Below the pieces are notes generated by a model. The model was not told the DNA's origin. It saw only the letters and a list, made by a program, of their open reading frames with translations, and did no database searches. The translations under genes were made by a program, and so were the position numbers. 64,000 nt of DNA from Streptomyces coeruleorubidus. GTDB taxonomy: Bacteria > Actinomycetota > Actinomycetes > Streptomycetales > Streptomycetaceae. The stretch covers positions 682,001 to 746,000 of the forward strand of contig NZ_CP023694.1 in the NCBI RefSeq assembly GCF_008705135.1, read 5' to 3'. Each line of letters starts with the position of its first letter. The stretch's first letter is position 1. This document shows, in pieces, positions 45,161 to 52,953 of the stretch.

Positions 45161-45699
45161 GCCGCCGCCCCCTTCGCCTCGGCTGCGCGGGCCACGGCCT
45201 GGACGATCGACACGTACGCGCCGCAGCGGCACAGGTTGCCGCTCATCCGCTCCCGGATCTCCTCAGGGGTCAGCGGTGGTGGTCCCGCGTCGGGCCGTAT
45301 GTCGTCGGTGGCGGCGCTGGGCCAGCCCGCCGCGTGCTCCTCGATCAGGGCGATGGCCGAGCAGATCTGCCCCGGCGTGCAGTAACCGCACTGGTAACCG
45401 TCGAGGTCGAGGAACGCCTGCTGCACCGGGTGCAGTTGATCGCCTTCGGCCACACCCTCGATGGTGGTGATCTCACGTCCCTCGGCCGCCACCGCGAGCT
45501 GGAGACAGGACACGGCCCGGCGGCCGTCGACCAGCAGCGTGCAGGCGCCGCACTGGCCCTGGTCGCAGCCCTTCTTAGTGCCGGTCAGATCGAGGCGCTC
45601 GCGCAGGGCGTCCAGGAGGGTGGTGCGGTGGTCGACGGTCAGCGTGTACTTCTCGCCGTTGACGGACAGGGTGAGGTCGCTGGACGTCGATGGGGGCAT
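45157..45699 (-). CDS. paoA: [2Fe-2S] subunit without export signal, operon 2 (PaoA-like)
   Basis: The 180-residue protein begins directly with the ferredoxin-like domain (DLTLSVNGEKYTLTVDHRTT); there is no Tat signal, unlike the operon 1 subunit. [2Fe-2S] ligands are Cys45, 50, 53 and 65 (CDQGQCGAC) and the pair QCGYC...LCRCGAY. A ~25-residue Pro/Ala/Asp insert (GWPSAATDDIRPDAGPPP) separates the two halves of the second site. ATG 45699 follows GAAAGAAGG at good spacing; an in-frame ATG at 45717 is less likely. This enzyme should stay in the cytoplasm. It is divergent from a TetR gene across two palindromes. Confidence 0.92.
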   Translation of the reverse strand: MPPSTSSDLTLSVNGEKYTLTVDHRTTLLDALRERLDLTGTKKGCDQGQCGACTLLVDGRRAVSCLQLAVAAEGREITTIEGVAEGDQLHPVQQAFLDLDGYQCGYCTPGQICSAIALIEEHAAGWPSAATDDIRPDAGPPPLTPEEIRERMSGNLCRCGAYVSIVQAVARAAEAKGAAA

Positions 45700-45835
45700 G
45701 GAAGCCTTCTTTCTCACGTCGCACGGTCAGGAGGCGGGAGTCGTGGTGGCGGGGCCGGTTCGCAACGGTGCAGGATGCGCGGTACGGCCGTCTCGGGCTG
45801 TCCGCAGGGGCGTCCCGCCGGTACGATGGGGCAAG

Positions 45836-45879
45836 CGGACACTTGTCCGTTACCCGGAAACGTAACGGACAACTGTCCG
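45836..45879. promoter_or_regulatory. Double operator CGGACA-N2-TGTCCG, two copies 30 bp apart
   Basis: CGGACA-CT-TGTCCG at 45836-45849 and CGGACA-AC-TGTCCG at 45866-45879, both perfect 6+2+6 palindromes. Their centres are 30 bp apart, nearly three helical turns. The inner arms extend the symmetry (GTCCGTTAC ... GTAACGGAC), so the whole block is a larger dyad. It lies between the divergent Mo-enzyme operon 2 (start 45699) and the TetR gene (start 45924), the expected place for a repressor of both. Confidence 0.85.
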
Positions 45880-45923
45880 CTTAACAAGGACCGGGTTTCG
45901 GCCAAGGACCGCGAGGAGGGCGA

Positions 45924-46502
45924 GTGCGGCACAAGAAGGACGCTCCTCTGCGCTCGGACGCGCAGCGCAACCGCGAGCGCATCCTGGAAGTCGCACTGGT
46001 GGAACTGACGCGTGCGGCGGACGCCCCGCTGAGCGCGATCGCCAAGAAGGCGGGCGTCGGGCAGGGGACCTTCTACCGCCACTTCCCCAGCCGTGAGGCG
46101 CTCGTCATGGAGATCTACCGGCACGAGATGCAGCAGGTCGCCGACACCGCGGCGCCGCTGCTGGAGAGCCGGGAACCGGACCAGGCGCTGCGCGAGTGGC
46201 TGGACCGTTGCGCGCAGTTCGCCATGACGAAGGCCGGTCTGGCCGACGCGATCCGCCAGGCAACCGGCGCGCCGGGAAAGCCGGCGAAGCCGTCCCCTAC
46301 GCCGCTGACCGAGGCGGCCGAACTCCTCCTCCGCGCCAACGAGAAGGCCGGCACCATCCGCCCGGGCATCACCGCGGACGACCTCTTCCTCGCCGTCGGC
46401 GGCATCTGGACGATCGACCCGCACACCGACTGGCAACCACGCGCCAGCCGCCTGCTGGATCTCGTCATGGACGCGCTGCGGGTGGGGGCGCCCGGGCGGT
46501 GA
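45924..46502 (+). CDS. TetR-family regulator of Mo-enzyme operon 2
   Basis: The 192-residue repressor has the TetR helix-turn-helix RNRERILEVALVELTRAADA, PLSAIAKKAGVGQGTFYRHF then PSREALVMEIYRHEM. The C-terminal domain resembles the SbtR-like type found in actinobacteria. The GTG start at 45924 follows GGAGGG. The double palindrome immediately upstream is the likely operator for self-repression and control of the divergent aldehyde oxidoreductase genes. Its ligand may be the substrate or product of that enzyme. Confidence 0.9.
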   Translation: MRHKKDAPLRSDAQRNRERILEVALVELTRAADAPLSAIAKKAGVGQGTFYRHFPSREALVMEIYRHEMQQVADTAAPLLESREPDQALREWLDRCAQFAMTKAGLADAIRQATGAPGKPAKPSPTPLTEAAELLLRANEKAGTIRPGITADDLFLAVGGIWTIDPHTDWQPRASRLLDLVMDALRVGAPGR

Positions 46503-46534
46503 AGGGGCGGGCGGGAGGAGCCCGGGCCCGGGTC

Positions 46535-47440
46535 TCAGGCGACTGCCGTGGAGGCCAGTTCTCGTAGTTCCCGGAGCGCCGTCGCCACCGCCGGGCGGGC
46601 GTGGCCGCCGCCGCGGGTGCAGGTCAGGAGCTTGCGGTGGGGGTTGCCCTCACAGCGGATGCGGGCGATCGGGAGGTGCGGGGTCAGATGGGCGAGGCGG
46701 GGGATGAGGGCGACGCCGAGCCGGTGGGCGACGAGATGGGCGGCGACGTTCCAGTCGAGGGCGTGATGGACGACGCCGGGGGTGAAACCGGCCGCGCCGC
46801 AGGCGGACAGGACGTGCGGGCGGCAGGCGCTCTCCTCCACCGGCGCGATCCACGGCTCATGGGCCGCCTCCGCGAGATCGACCCGGGCCCGTCCGGCCAG
46901 CCGGTGACCGTCGGGGACGACCAGGTCGAAGGGGTCGTCGAGCAACGGCTGCTGGTCGAAGCGCATGTCGCTCAGCGGCGGGTTGTGCGGGGTGGACTCG
47001 ACGATCGCCAGGTCGATGTCACCCTCGAAGAGGAGGTCGAAGCTCTCCGGGACGCCCGCCTCGGTGATCCGTACGGACAGCCGCGGGTGCCGCTCCCCCA
47101 GCCGGGCCGCCATCGGCGCCAGCAGGACCGAGATGGCCACGGGGAAGCCCGTCACCCGCAGCACTCCGGACGGCGCCCCGTGGTCCGCCCGTAGATCGAG
47201 TTCCGCCTGGTCCCAGCGGGCCTGGATGGCGTCGGCGTGGGCGAGCAGGCTCTCGGCGGCCGGAGTGAGGCGGACCCCGCGTCCCTGCGGTTCCAGCAGG
47301 TCGACGTCCAGGTCACGGGCGAGCTGCCGGATCTGCTGGGAGGCGGCGGACGGGGTGAAGTGCAGGGCTCGGGCGGCCGCGGTGACCGTGCCGTAGTGGG
47401 CGACCGCCCTCAGGACGTGCAGTCGGCGCAGGTCAATCAT
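46535..47440 (-). CDS. LysR-family regulator
   Basis: The 301-residue protein has the LysR winged helix at the N-terminus (MIDLRRLHVLRAVAHYGTVT, AAARALHFTPSAASQQIRQL) and a substrate-binding-like domain (GVLRVTGFPVAISVLLAPMA, DLAIVESTPHNPPLSDMRF). ATG 47440 has no strong ribosome binding site; 47449 is an alternative. It is divergent from the small zinc-ribbon gene with 116 bases between, the classic arrangement for control of the neighbour. It converges on the TetR gene at 46502. Confidence 0.9.
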   Translation of the reverse strand: MIDLRRLHVLRAVAHYGTVTAAARALHFTPSAASQQIRQLARDLDVDLLEPQGRGVRLTPAAESLLAHADAIQARWDQAELDLRADHGAPSGVLRVTGFPVAISVLLAPMAARLGERHPRLSVRITEAGVPESFDLLFEGDIDLAIVESTPHNPPLSDMRFDQQPLLDDPFDLVVPDGHRLAGRARVDLAEAAHEPWIAPVEESACRPHVLSACGAAGFTPGVVHHALDWNVAAHLVAHRLGVALIPRLAHLTPHLPIARIRCEGNPHRKLLTCTRGGGHARPAVATALRELRELASTAVA

Positions 47441-47556
47441 GAAGCCCACGCTTCACAATGACGTCCACAAAGTCAACCTGGACGTGTACGGAGGCTCCGG
47501 CGCACCCTGGCTGTGTCGCGACGGTCAACCAGCCACGACGTACGAGGAGTCAAGAC

Positions 47557-47787
47557 ATGATCAGCACCACCGGCACCGTCTGCCCGCACTGCGGCTGGCC
47601 GGACGGAGGCGAGCCGTTCCAGGTGCTGTCCCGGCACGCCACCGCGACGGGCCGCACGGAGTGGACGCGCTGCGGATGCGGCTCGCTCCAGGTCCGGGTC
47701 GTCGACGGCGGCGGCATGCGCGTCGTCTCGCGCAGCAGGCCGCCGTCCGGGTCGGCTCCGGCTCGGTCGGGCACGGCGAGCCGCTGA
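47557..47787 (+). CDS. Small zinc-ribbon protein
   Basis: The 76-residue protein has two metal-binding pairs, CPHCGWPDGG and RCGCGSLQVR, expected to bind one zinc ion. The basic Ser/Arg/Pro tail is disordered. GAGGAG lies 8 bases before ATG 47557. It probably depends on the divergent LysR gene. Function unknown. Small proteins with this layout can bind nucleic acid or donate metal; no further evidence is available. It converges on the ArsR gene. Confidence 0.7.
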   Translation: MISTTGTVCPHCGWPDGGEPFQVLSRHATATGRTEWTRCGCGSLQVRVVDGGGMRVVSRSRPPSGSAPARSGTASR

Positions 47788-47802
47788 GCACCCGGGGAGC
47801 AC

Positions 47803-48789
47803 TCAGTCCCTGCCCTGCCGGGCCAGCCGCTCCCCCAGCGGGCTGCGCCGGTACAGGACACGGCGGCCGTCGCGGGCGCGGGTGACCAGGCCCGTCGCGT
47901 GCAGGACGCGCAGGTGCTGGGACACGGCGCTCGGGGTCACCCCGAGGCGCCGGGCCAGCTCCACCGTCGGCAGGGGCTCGGCCAGCAGCCGCAGCAGCGT
48001 GCTGCGGGGCGCGCCGAGCAGGGCCGTCAGGGCGGGGGCGTCCGGCTCGGGCTCCGGTTCCCACAGGGTGGCGGCGCCCCGGCCGGGGTAGGCGAGCATC
48101 GGCGGTTCGGCGGCGCTCACCGGAGGCGCCGGCTGGTGCGCGAACAGGGACGGCACCAGGCGCAGTCCGCGTCCCGAGCCGTCCACGTGGTGGCGTCCGC
48201 GCATCCGGTCGACGCGCAGGACGCCGTCGTCCCAGCGCAGGTTGCGGTGCAGGTCGGCGAAGAGCAGCCGGGCGCCGCCGGTGGCCAGCTGCCGTGCCCG
48301 GTGGGTGATGTCGGCCTCCAGCACGAGCCGCATCCGGGGCCAGGACGGCAGCAGCGCCGACTCCCAGTACCGCCGCAGGAGTTCGCACAGCTCCTCCAGC
48401 AGCTCCGCGACGGGAGCGTCACCGGGCGCGGTGACGGCCCGCAGGGCGGTCGGCAGGGGCCTGGGCGCGTGGGCGGCGAGCAGGTCACGGCGTACGGTCG
48501 GCGCGGGTGTGGCGCGGACGACGGTCAGCTGCTCGTCGAGCGTGGGCGCGAAGGACATCGGCCTGGGGGTCAGGAAGTCGGGCAGGGCCAGGGTGTCGCC
48601 CACCAGGGCCGCGAGCAGCCGGGCATCGGCCGGGTCGAGCTTCTGGAGCACGGCGGCGCGCCACCGGACGTGCAGGGGGTAGAGGGCGGGGGCGCGCAGG
48701 GCGCGGAGGCTGCCCATCACCTCGCGCAGGGGCGAGATCGCGAAGCGGGTGTCGGCGAGGTCCGCGGCGTCGAGCCGGAAGCTGATCAT
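47803..48789 (-). CDS. ArsR-type HTH regulator with long N-terminal domain
   Basis: The 328-residue protein carries its winged-helix domain at the C-terminus: STLLRLLAEPLPTVELARRL, GVTPSAVSQHLRVLHATGLV, then RDGRRVLYRRSPLG. The first ~230 residues form the DUF5937-like domain common to actinobacterial members (FRLDAADLADTRFAISPLRE near the start). No cysteine metal-site motif of true ArsR sensors is seen, so the signal may be organic. ATG 48789 is chosen. It is divergent from the MFS exporter 56 bases away and probably controls it. Confidence 0.88.
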   Translation of the reverse strand: MISFRLDAADLADTRFAISPLREVMGSLRALRAPALYPLHVRWRAAVLQKLDPADARLLAALVGDTLALPDFLTPRPMSFAPTLDEQLTVVRATPAPTVRRDLLAAHAPRPLPTALRAVTAPGDAPVAELLEELCELLRRYWESALLPSWPRMRLVLEADITHRARQLATGGARLLFADLHRNLRWDDGVLRVDRMRGRHHVDGSGRGLRLVPSLFAHQPAPPVSAAEPPMLAYPGRGAATLWEPEPEPDAPALTALLGAPRSTLLRLLAEPLPTVELARRLGVTPSAVSQHLRVLHATGLVTRARDGRRVLYRRSPLGERLARQGRD

Positions 48790-48845
48790 TAAGGCCCCCG
48801 CTACATCCTTTGGCAACCGCCCGGCCATGGCGTGGACTTCGGTCC

Positions 48846-50147
48846 ATGACGGATCACGATCAGCGGCAGCCTACAGCGGACCCGGGCGCGAGTCCCCGGG
48901 TGATCCTGGCCCTGGCGCTCGTCTGCGGCGCGGCCGTGGGCAATGTCTACTTCCCCCAGGCCCTCAGCCCGCTGATCGCGTCCGGGCTGCACGTCTCGCC
49001 CGGCGCGGCCGCCGGCGTCGTCACCGCGACGCAGTTCGGTTACGCGGCCGGGATCTGCCTGCTCGTCCCGCTCGGCGACCGCCTGCCGTACCGCCCGCTG
49101 CTGGTCACGCTCCTCACGCTGACCGGCCTCGGGCTGTTCGCGGCGAGTGCCGCGCCAGGGCTGGTGCCGCTGGCCGCCGCCAGTGCCCTGGTGGGGGTGA
49201 CGACGGTGGTGGCACCGCTCGCCGGCCCGCTGGCGGCCGGGCTGGTGCCTCAGGAGCGGCGTGGTGTCACCGGCGGCACCCTGCTGAGCGGCTCCCTCGC
49301 GGGCATGCTGCTGTCGCGCACCGTCGGCGGCACGCTCGGCGACTGGCTGGGCTGGCGGGCACCGTACGTCCTGGCCGCCATGCTGTCCCTGGCGGTGGCC
49401 GCCCTGGCGGCTCGCCTGCTTCCGCTGACGTCCCCGCCCTCCTCCCAGGGCTACTCCGCGCTCCTGGCCGAGCCGCTGCGGCTGCTGCGCACCGAGCCCT
49501 GTCTGCGCCGCTCCTGTCTGTACCAGTCCCTGGTGTTCGCGGGCTTCTCCGCGGTGTGGACGGGGGTGGCGCTGCTGCTCACGGGGCCGGTGTACGGCAT
49601 GGGTGCGGGAGCCGTGGGACTGCTCGCCCTGGTCAACGCGGTGACCATGGTGTGCACGCCGGTCGCGGGCCGCCAGGTCGACCGGCGGGGGCCGGACGCG
49701 GTCAACCGGGTGTGCTTCCTGGTCGTGGGCGTCTCGGCCGCCGTGCTGGCGCTCGGCGGTGCCGGCGGTGCGGCGGGGGTGGCGGCCCTGGTCGTGGGCA
49801 CGCTGCTGCTCGACGTCGGCATGCAGTCCGGGATGGTCGCCAACACGGTGCGGATCCAGGCGCTGCGCGCCGAGGTGCGCAGCCGGCTCACCACCGCCTT
49901 CATGACCTGCGCGTATCTTGGTGGCGCCGTCGGCTCGTGGCTGGGCATGCGTGCGTACGGCCGCTTCGGGTGGCTCGGGGTGTGCGGGCTGGTCGCGGCG
50001 CTCACGGCCATGGCCCTCGTCCGCCACCTGGGCGGCACCCGCCGTACGGCGGGGAGGTTCCGCCGGACGGCGGCGCCCGGGTCCGGCACGACGGGACAGA
50101 CCATGGCAGCACGAGCCGCCGCGACCTCACACGAGGAGACGTCATGA
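48846..50147 (+). CDS. MFS transporter
   Basis: The 433-residue permease has ~12 membrane helices, beginning with ILALALVCGAAVGNVYFPQA (~32-51), which is typical of the YnfM/CynX-like and arsenite-type MFS groups. DRLPYRPLLV is motif A, and DWLGWRAPYVLAAMLSLAVA follows in the middle. GGTCC-rich sequence precedes ATG 48846; the ribosome binding site is weak. The TGA overlaps the ATG of the hydrolase gene (ATGA), so the two are coupled. The divergent ArsR-type gene is the likely regulator. Confidence 0.9.
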   Translation: MTDHDQRQPTADPGASPRVILALALVCGAAVGNVYFPQALSPLIASGLHVSPGAAAGVVTATQFGYAAGICLLVPLGDRLPYRPLLVTLLTLTGLGLFAASAAPGLVPLAAASALVGVTTVVAPLAGPLAAGLVPQERRGVTGGTLLSGSLAGMLLSRTVGGTLGDWLGWRAPYVLAAMLSLAVAALAARLLPLTSPPSSQGYSALLAEPLRLLRTEPCLRRSCLYQSLVFAGFSAVWTGVALLLTGPVYGMGAGAVGLLALVNAVTMVCTPVAGRQVDRRGPDAVNRVCFLVVGVSAAVLALGGAGGAAGVAALVVGTLLLDVGMQSGMVANTVRIQALRAEVRSRLTTAFMTCAYLGGAVGSWLGMRAYGRFGWLGVCGLVAALTAMALVRHLGGTRRTAGRFRRTAAPGSGTTGQTMAARAAATSHEETS

Positions 50148-51118
50148 CGCATGTTCCGCCCCCGTTCGACCCGGAACTCGCCGGAGCCCTGGAACTGATC
50201 AAGGACATGATCAGCCCGGGGCTCACCCTGGACGAGATCGCCGAGGTGCGCCAGGGGCCGGGGATACAGATGCTGGCCGATCTGGACCTGACGATGGGCG
50301 GAGCATTCGTGGTGGAGGACCGGCAGGTGCCCGGGCCGCAGGGTGAGCCCGACATCTCGCTGCTGATCTGCCGGCCGACCGCTCCGGCGAGCGCCGGGGC
50401 GCGGCCGGTCATCTACCACGTGCACGGCGGCGGCATGGTCATCGGGAACAGCCGGGTAGGCGTCGACGTCCCGCTGGCGTGGGCGCAGGCGCTGGACGCG
50501 GTGGTGGTGTCCGTGGAGTACCGGCTGGCGCCGGAGCATCCGTATCCCGCGCCGATCGAGGACGTGTACGCCGGACTGCTGTGGACGGCGGACCACGCCG
50601 CCGAGCTCGGTGCCGACCCCGAGCGGATCGTCATCGCGGGTGCCAGCGCGGGCGGCGGGCTGTGCGCGGCCCTGGCCCTGCTCACGCGGGACCGCAAGGG
50701 GCCGCAGCCGATCGGGCAGGTCCTGATGTGCCCGATGCTCGACGACCGCAACGACACGCCGTCGACGTACCAGATGGCGGGCCTCGGTGTGTGGGACCGC
50801 ACCGCGAACGAGACCGGCTGGACCGCGCTGCTGGGTGCGCGGCGCGGCGGCCCCGACGTGCCGGCGTACGCGGCTCCGGCCCGTGCCGAGGACCTGTCCG
50901 GGCTGCCCCCGGCGTTCCTCGACGTCGGCTCCGCGGAGACCTTCCGCGACGAGGTCGTCGCCTACGCCTCGCGCATCTGGCAGGCCGGTGGCGTGGCGGA
51001 GCTGCACGTGTGGCCCGGCGGCTTCCACGGCTTCGACGGCTTCGCACCTCAGGCGGCGCTCTCCCAGTCGGCGCGGGCGGCGCATGTCAACTGGCTGCGG
51101 AGGTTGCTGAGCGCGTGA
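50144..51118 (+). CDS. Alpha/beta hydrolase, hormone-sensitive-lipase type
   Basis: The 324-residue esterase has the oxyanion-hole motif VIYHVHGGGMVIGN (~90-103), nucleophile GASAGGGLCAALAL (Ser in GxSxG, ~170), Asp in LDVGSAETFRDEVV and His in GGFHGFDGF. It should hydrolyse short or medium acyl esters in the cytosol. There is no signal peptide. It is translationally coupled to the upstream MFS gene, so the pair may hydrolyse and move the same compound under ArsR-type control. Confidence 0.92.
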   Translation: MTHVPPPFDPELAGALELIKDMISPGLTLDEIAEVRQGPGIQMLADLDLTMGGAFVVEDRQVPGPQGEPDISLLICRPTAPASAGARPVIYHVHGGGMVIGNSRVGVDVPLAWAQALDAVVVSVEYRLAPEHPYPAPIEDVYAGLLWTADHAAELGADPERIVIAGASAGGGLCAALALLTRDRKGPQPIGQVLMCPMLDDRNDTPSTYQMAGLGVWDRTANETGWTALLGARRGGPDVPAYAAPARAEDLSGLPPAFLDVGSAETFRDEVVAYASRIWQAGGVAELHVWPGGFHGFDGFAPQAALSQSARAAHVNWLRRLLSA

Positions 51119-51273
51119 CGGGCGGGGAGTCCGGCAGGCAGCCGGGGCAGCGCGCGCAGCTCGCCCTGCCTCCACTCCGGCTCCTGCCGCACGGGCCCGG
51201 CTGACCGTCCCCCGGTGGCCTGTCCTGTGGCATGCCAGGCCCGTTCGGCGGCCGCATGCCGCACCATGGGCCT

Positions 51274-52830
51274 ATGAAAGAGCTGGCCGGGCGCCTGACC
51301 GCGCTCGATCCGGATGCCGGTGCGGCGGTCCGGGTCATCGCCTACTTCGACCGTCTGGCCGAGTCCAGGGCCGGTGTGGAGGCACTCGTACGCGGTGCCG
51401 CCGTACTGGCCGGGTGCCCGGCCCGGCTGGTGGACCGCGAACGGCGCGTGCACGTCCGCGTGGAGCCGGACGGCACGAGGCGAGACACCGAGGCGCCACC
51501 CGACCCCACCTGGCCGTCCGCCCGGCTGACCCCGGACGCCACGGCGGCACTGTGGCTGGAGCGGGCCGGGGCGGCCCACGAGGTGGAGGACACGGGCCGT
51601 GCGGGGGCGGCGCCAGCGGGCGCGGGGGCTGCCTCTGCGGGGTCCGCGCCGGGCGCCGAGAAGGCTGCCCTTGCCGGGGCGGCCGCGAGCGCCGTGGGGC
51701 GGGACCGCGCCACGGCTGCATCCGGCGTCGACGGGATCGGCCGGGCCGGGACGGCGTCCTGCACCGTGGACACGGTCCATGCCGGGACCGCGTCCGCCGT
51801 CGCGAACCCTCCGCCTGGCGGGTCGGGTCCGGGCGCCGCGGCCCGCGATCACACCAGGCCTGAATCCAGCGTCACCGACCACGCCGGGACACCGCCCTAC
51901 ACCCCGAGCACGGACCATGCCGGGACCGCGTCCGCCGTCGCGAACTCCGCCCCTGACAGGCCGGCCCCGGGCGCCGAGGACCCCGGCCGCGCGAGGAACG
52001 CGCCCCGCCTCATGAACGCGGCCCCTGGCGGGCCGGGGGAAGGCGCCGTGAACGCGGACCGAGCCAGGGCGGTGTCTCGCGTGGTCGACACCGGCCAGGC
52101 CGGGGCGACGTCCCGCGTCGGCCGAGTCGGGCACGTCCGGGTCGCGCCCAGCGTCGTCGACGCGGTGATTCTCGAGCGTGCCGCCGGCGCCATACGGCTC
52201 GTTCTCGACCGCACTCGCGGGCGGGCCCCGGCCGACGATCCGGCGCTGGTCGAGACCCTCCTCGACGGCACGGCCCCGGAACCGGCCCGGCTGCATGCCG
52301 CTCGTCGCCTCGGCCTGGATCCCACGGTCCCGGCCCGGGCTCTCGCCCCGCTGAACGACCGGCCACGCGTCGTACCCGCCGGGGCGGAGGGCGGTGCGGT
52401 CGGACGGCTCGGCGTCGGGCCCGCCGTTCCCGTGCTGGAGCTCCCCCGGTCGTGGGCCGAGGCGCGTACCGCCCTGCGTTTCACCGCCGAGGGCACGCCG
52501 CAGGACCCCGGGCCGCGGGTCGTGTACGCCGACGAGCTGGGCGGCATCGCCCTCCTCGCCGATCTCGTCGTACCGGGTGCCGAACCGCCGCCCGACGCCC
52601 GGGCCCTGGAGACGGCCGCGGCGACCACCCCCTGGCTGTCGGAGACGCTGCACGCGGTCGCGTACACGGCGAGCTTGCGGGCGGCGGCCGGCGAGATCAA
52701 CGTCCACCACTCGACGCTCCAGGACCGGCTGGCCCACGCCGAGCACCTGCTCGGCTGGCCGGTGCGCACCCCGCAGGGCCGGCTCCGGCTGCAACTGGCA
52801 CTGGCGATGCGGAAGCTGGCCCGGCCCTAG
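51274..52830 (+). CDS. PucR-type HTH regulator with a low-complexity insert
   Basis: The 518-residue protein has a short N-terminal regulatory part (~1-100), an Ala/Gly/Pro/Asp-rich region of ~200 residues (~105-300), and the usual C-terminal part: a GGDEF-related region and the PucR helix-turn-helix TASLRAAAGEINVHHSTLQD, RLAHAEHLLGWPVRTPQGRL. The insert contains repeated HAGTASAVAN and related DxxxAGTAS units, in frame, and is not usual for the family. ATG 51274 starts MKELAGRLTALDPDA. The following CaiB-type gene is a probable target. The insert keeps the host's GC-rich codon bias. Confidence 0.88.
   Translation: MKELAGRLTALDPDAGAAVRVIAYFDRLAESRAGVEALVRGAAVLAGCPARLVDRERRVHVRVEPDGTRRDTEAPPDPTWPSARLTPDATAALWLERAGAAHEVEDTGRAGAAPAGAGAASAGSAPGAEKAALAGAAASAVGRDRATAASGVDGIGRAGTASCTVDTVHAGTASAVANPPPGGSGPGAAARDHTRPESSVTDHAGTPPYTPSTDHAGTASAVANSAPDRPAPGAEDPGRARNAPRLMNAAPGGPGEGAVNADRARAVSRVVDTGQAGATSRVGRVGHVRVAPSVVDAVILERAAGAIRLVLDRTRGRAPADDPALVETLLDGTAPEPARLHAARRLGLDPTVPARALAPLNDRPRVVPAGAEGGAVGRLGVGPAVPVLELPRSWAEARTALRFTAEGTPQDPGPRVVYADELGGIALLADLVVPGAEPPPDARALETAAATTPWLSETLHAVAYTASLRAAAGEINVHHSTLQDRLAHAEHLLGWPVRTPQGRLRLQLALAMRKLARP
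51777..51945 (+). repeat. In-frame 31-bp direct repeats inside the PucR gene
   Basis: An identical 31-base segment (CCATGCCGGGACCGCG and on) occurs at 51777-51807 and 51915-51945. The period is 138 bases, or 46 codons, so the frame is preserved and both encode HAGTASAVAN. Weaker copies flank them. It looks like slippage or unequal crossing-over that lengthened the linker of the regulator. Confidence 0.75.
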
Positions 52831-52953
52831 GGTCTGTCGGTCGTCTGTCGTCTGTCGTTTGGATCACGCCGCAGACGCGGAGCCGTGATGCCGCCGTCCC
52901 GCTGGGAGAGACTGTCCGGGCGCCGTCCGGTACGAGGTTCAGGAGCATGAGGC

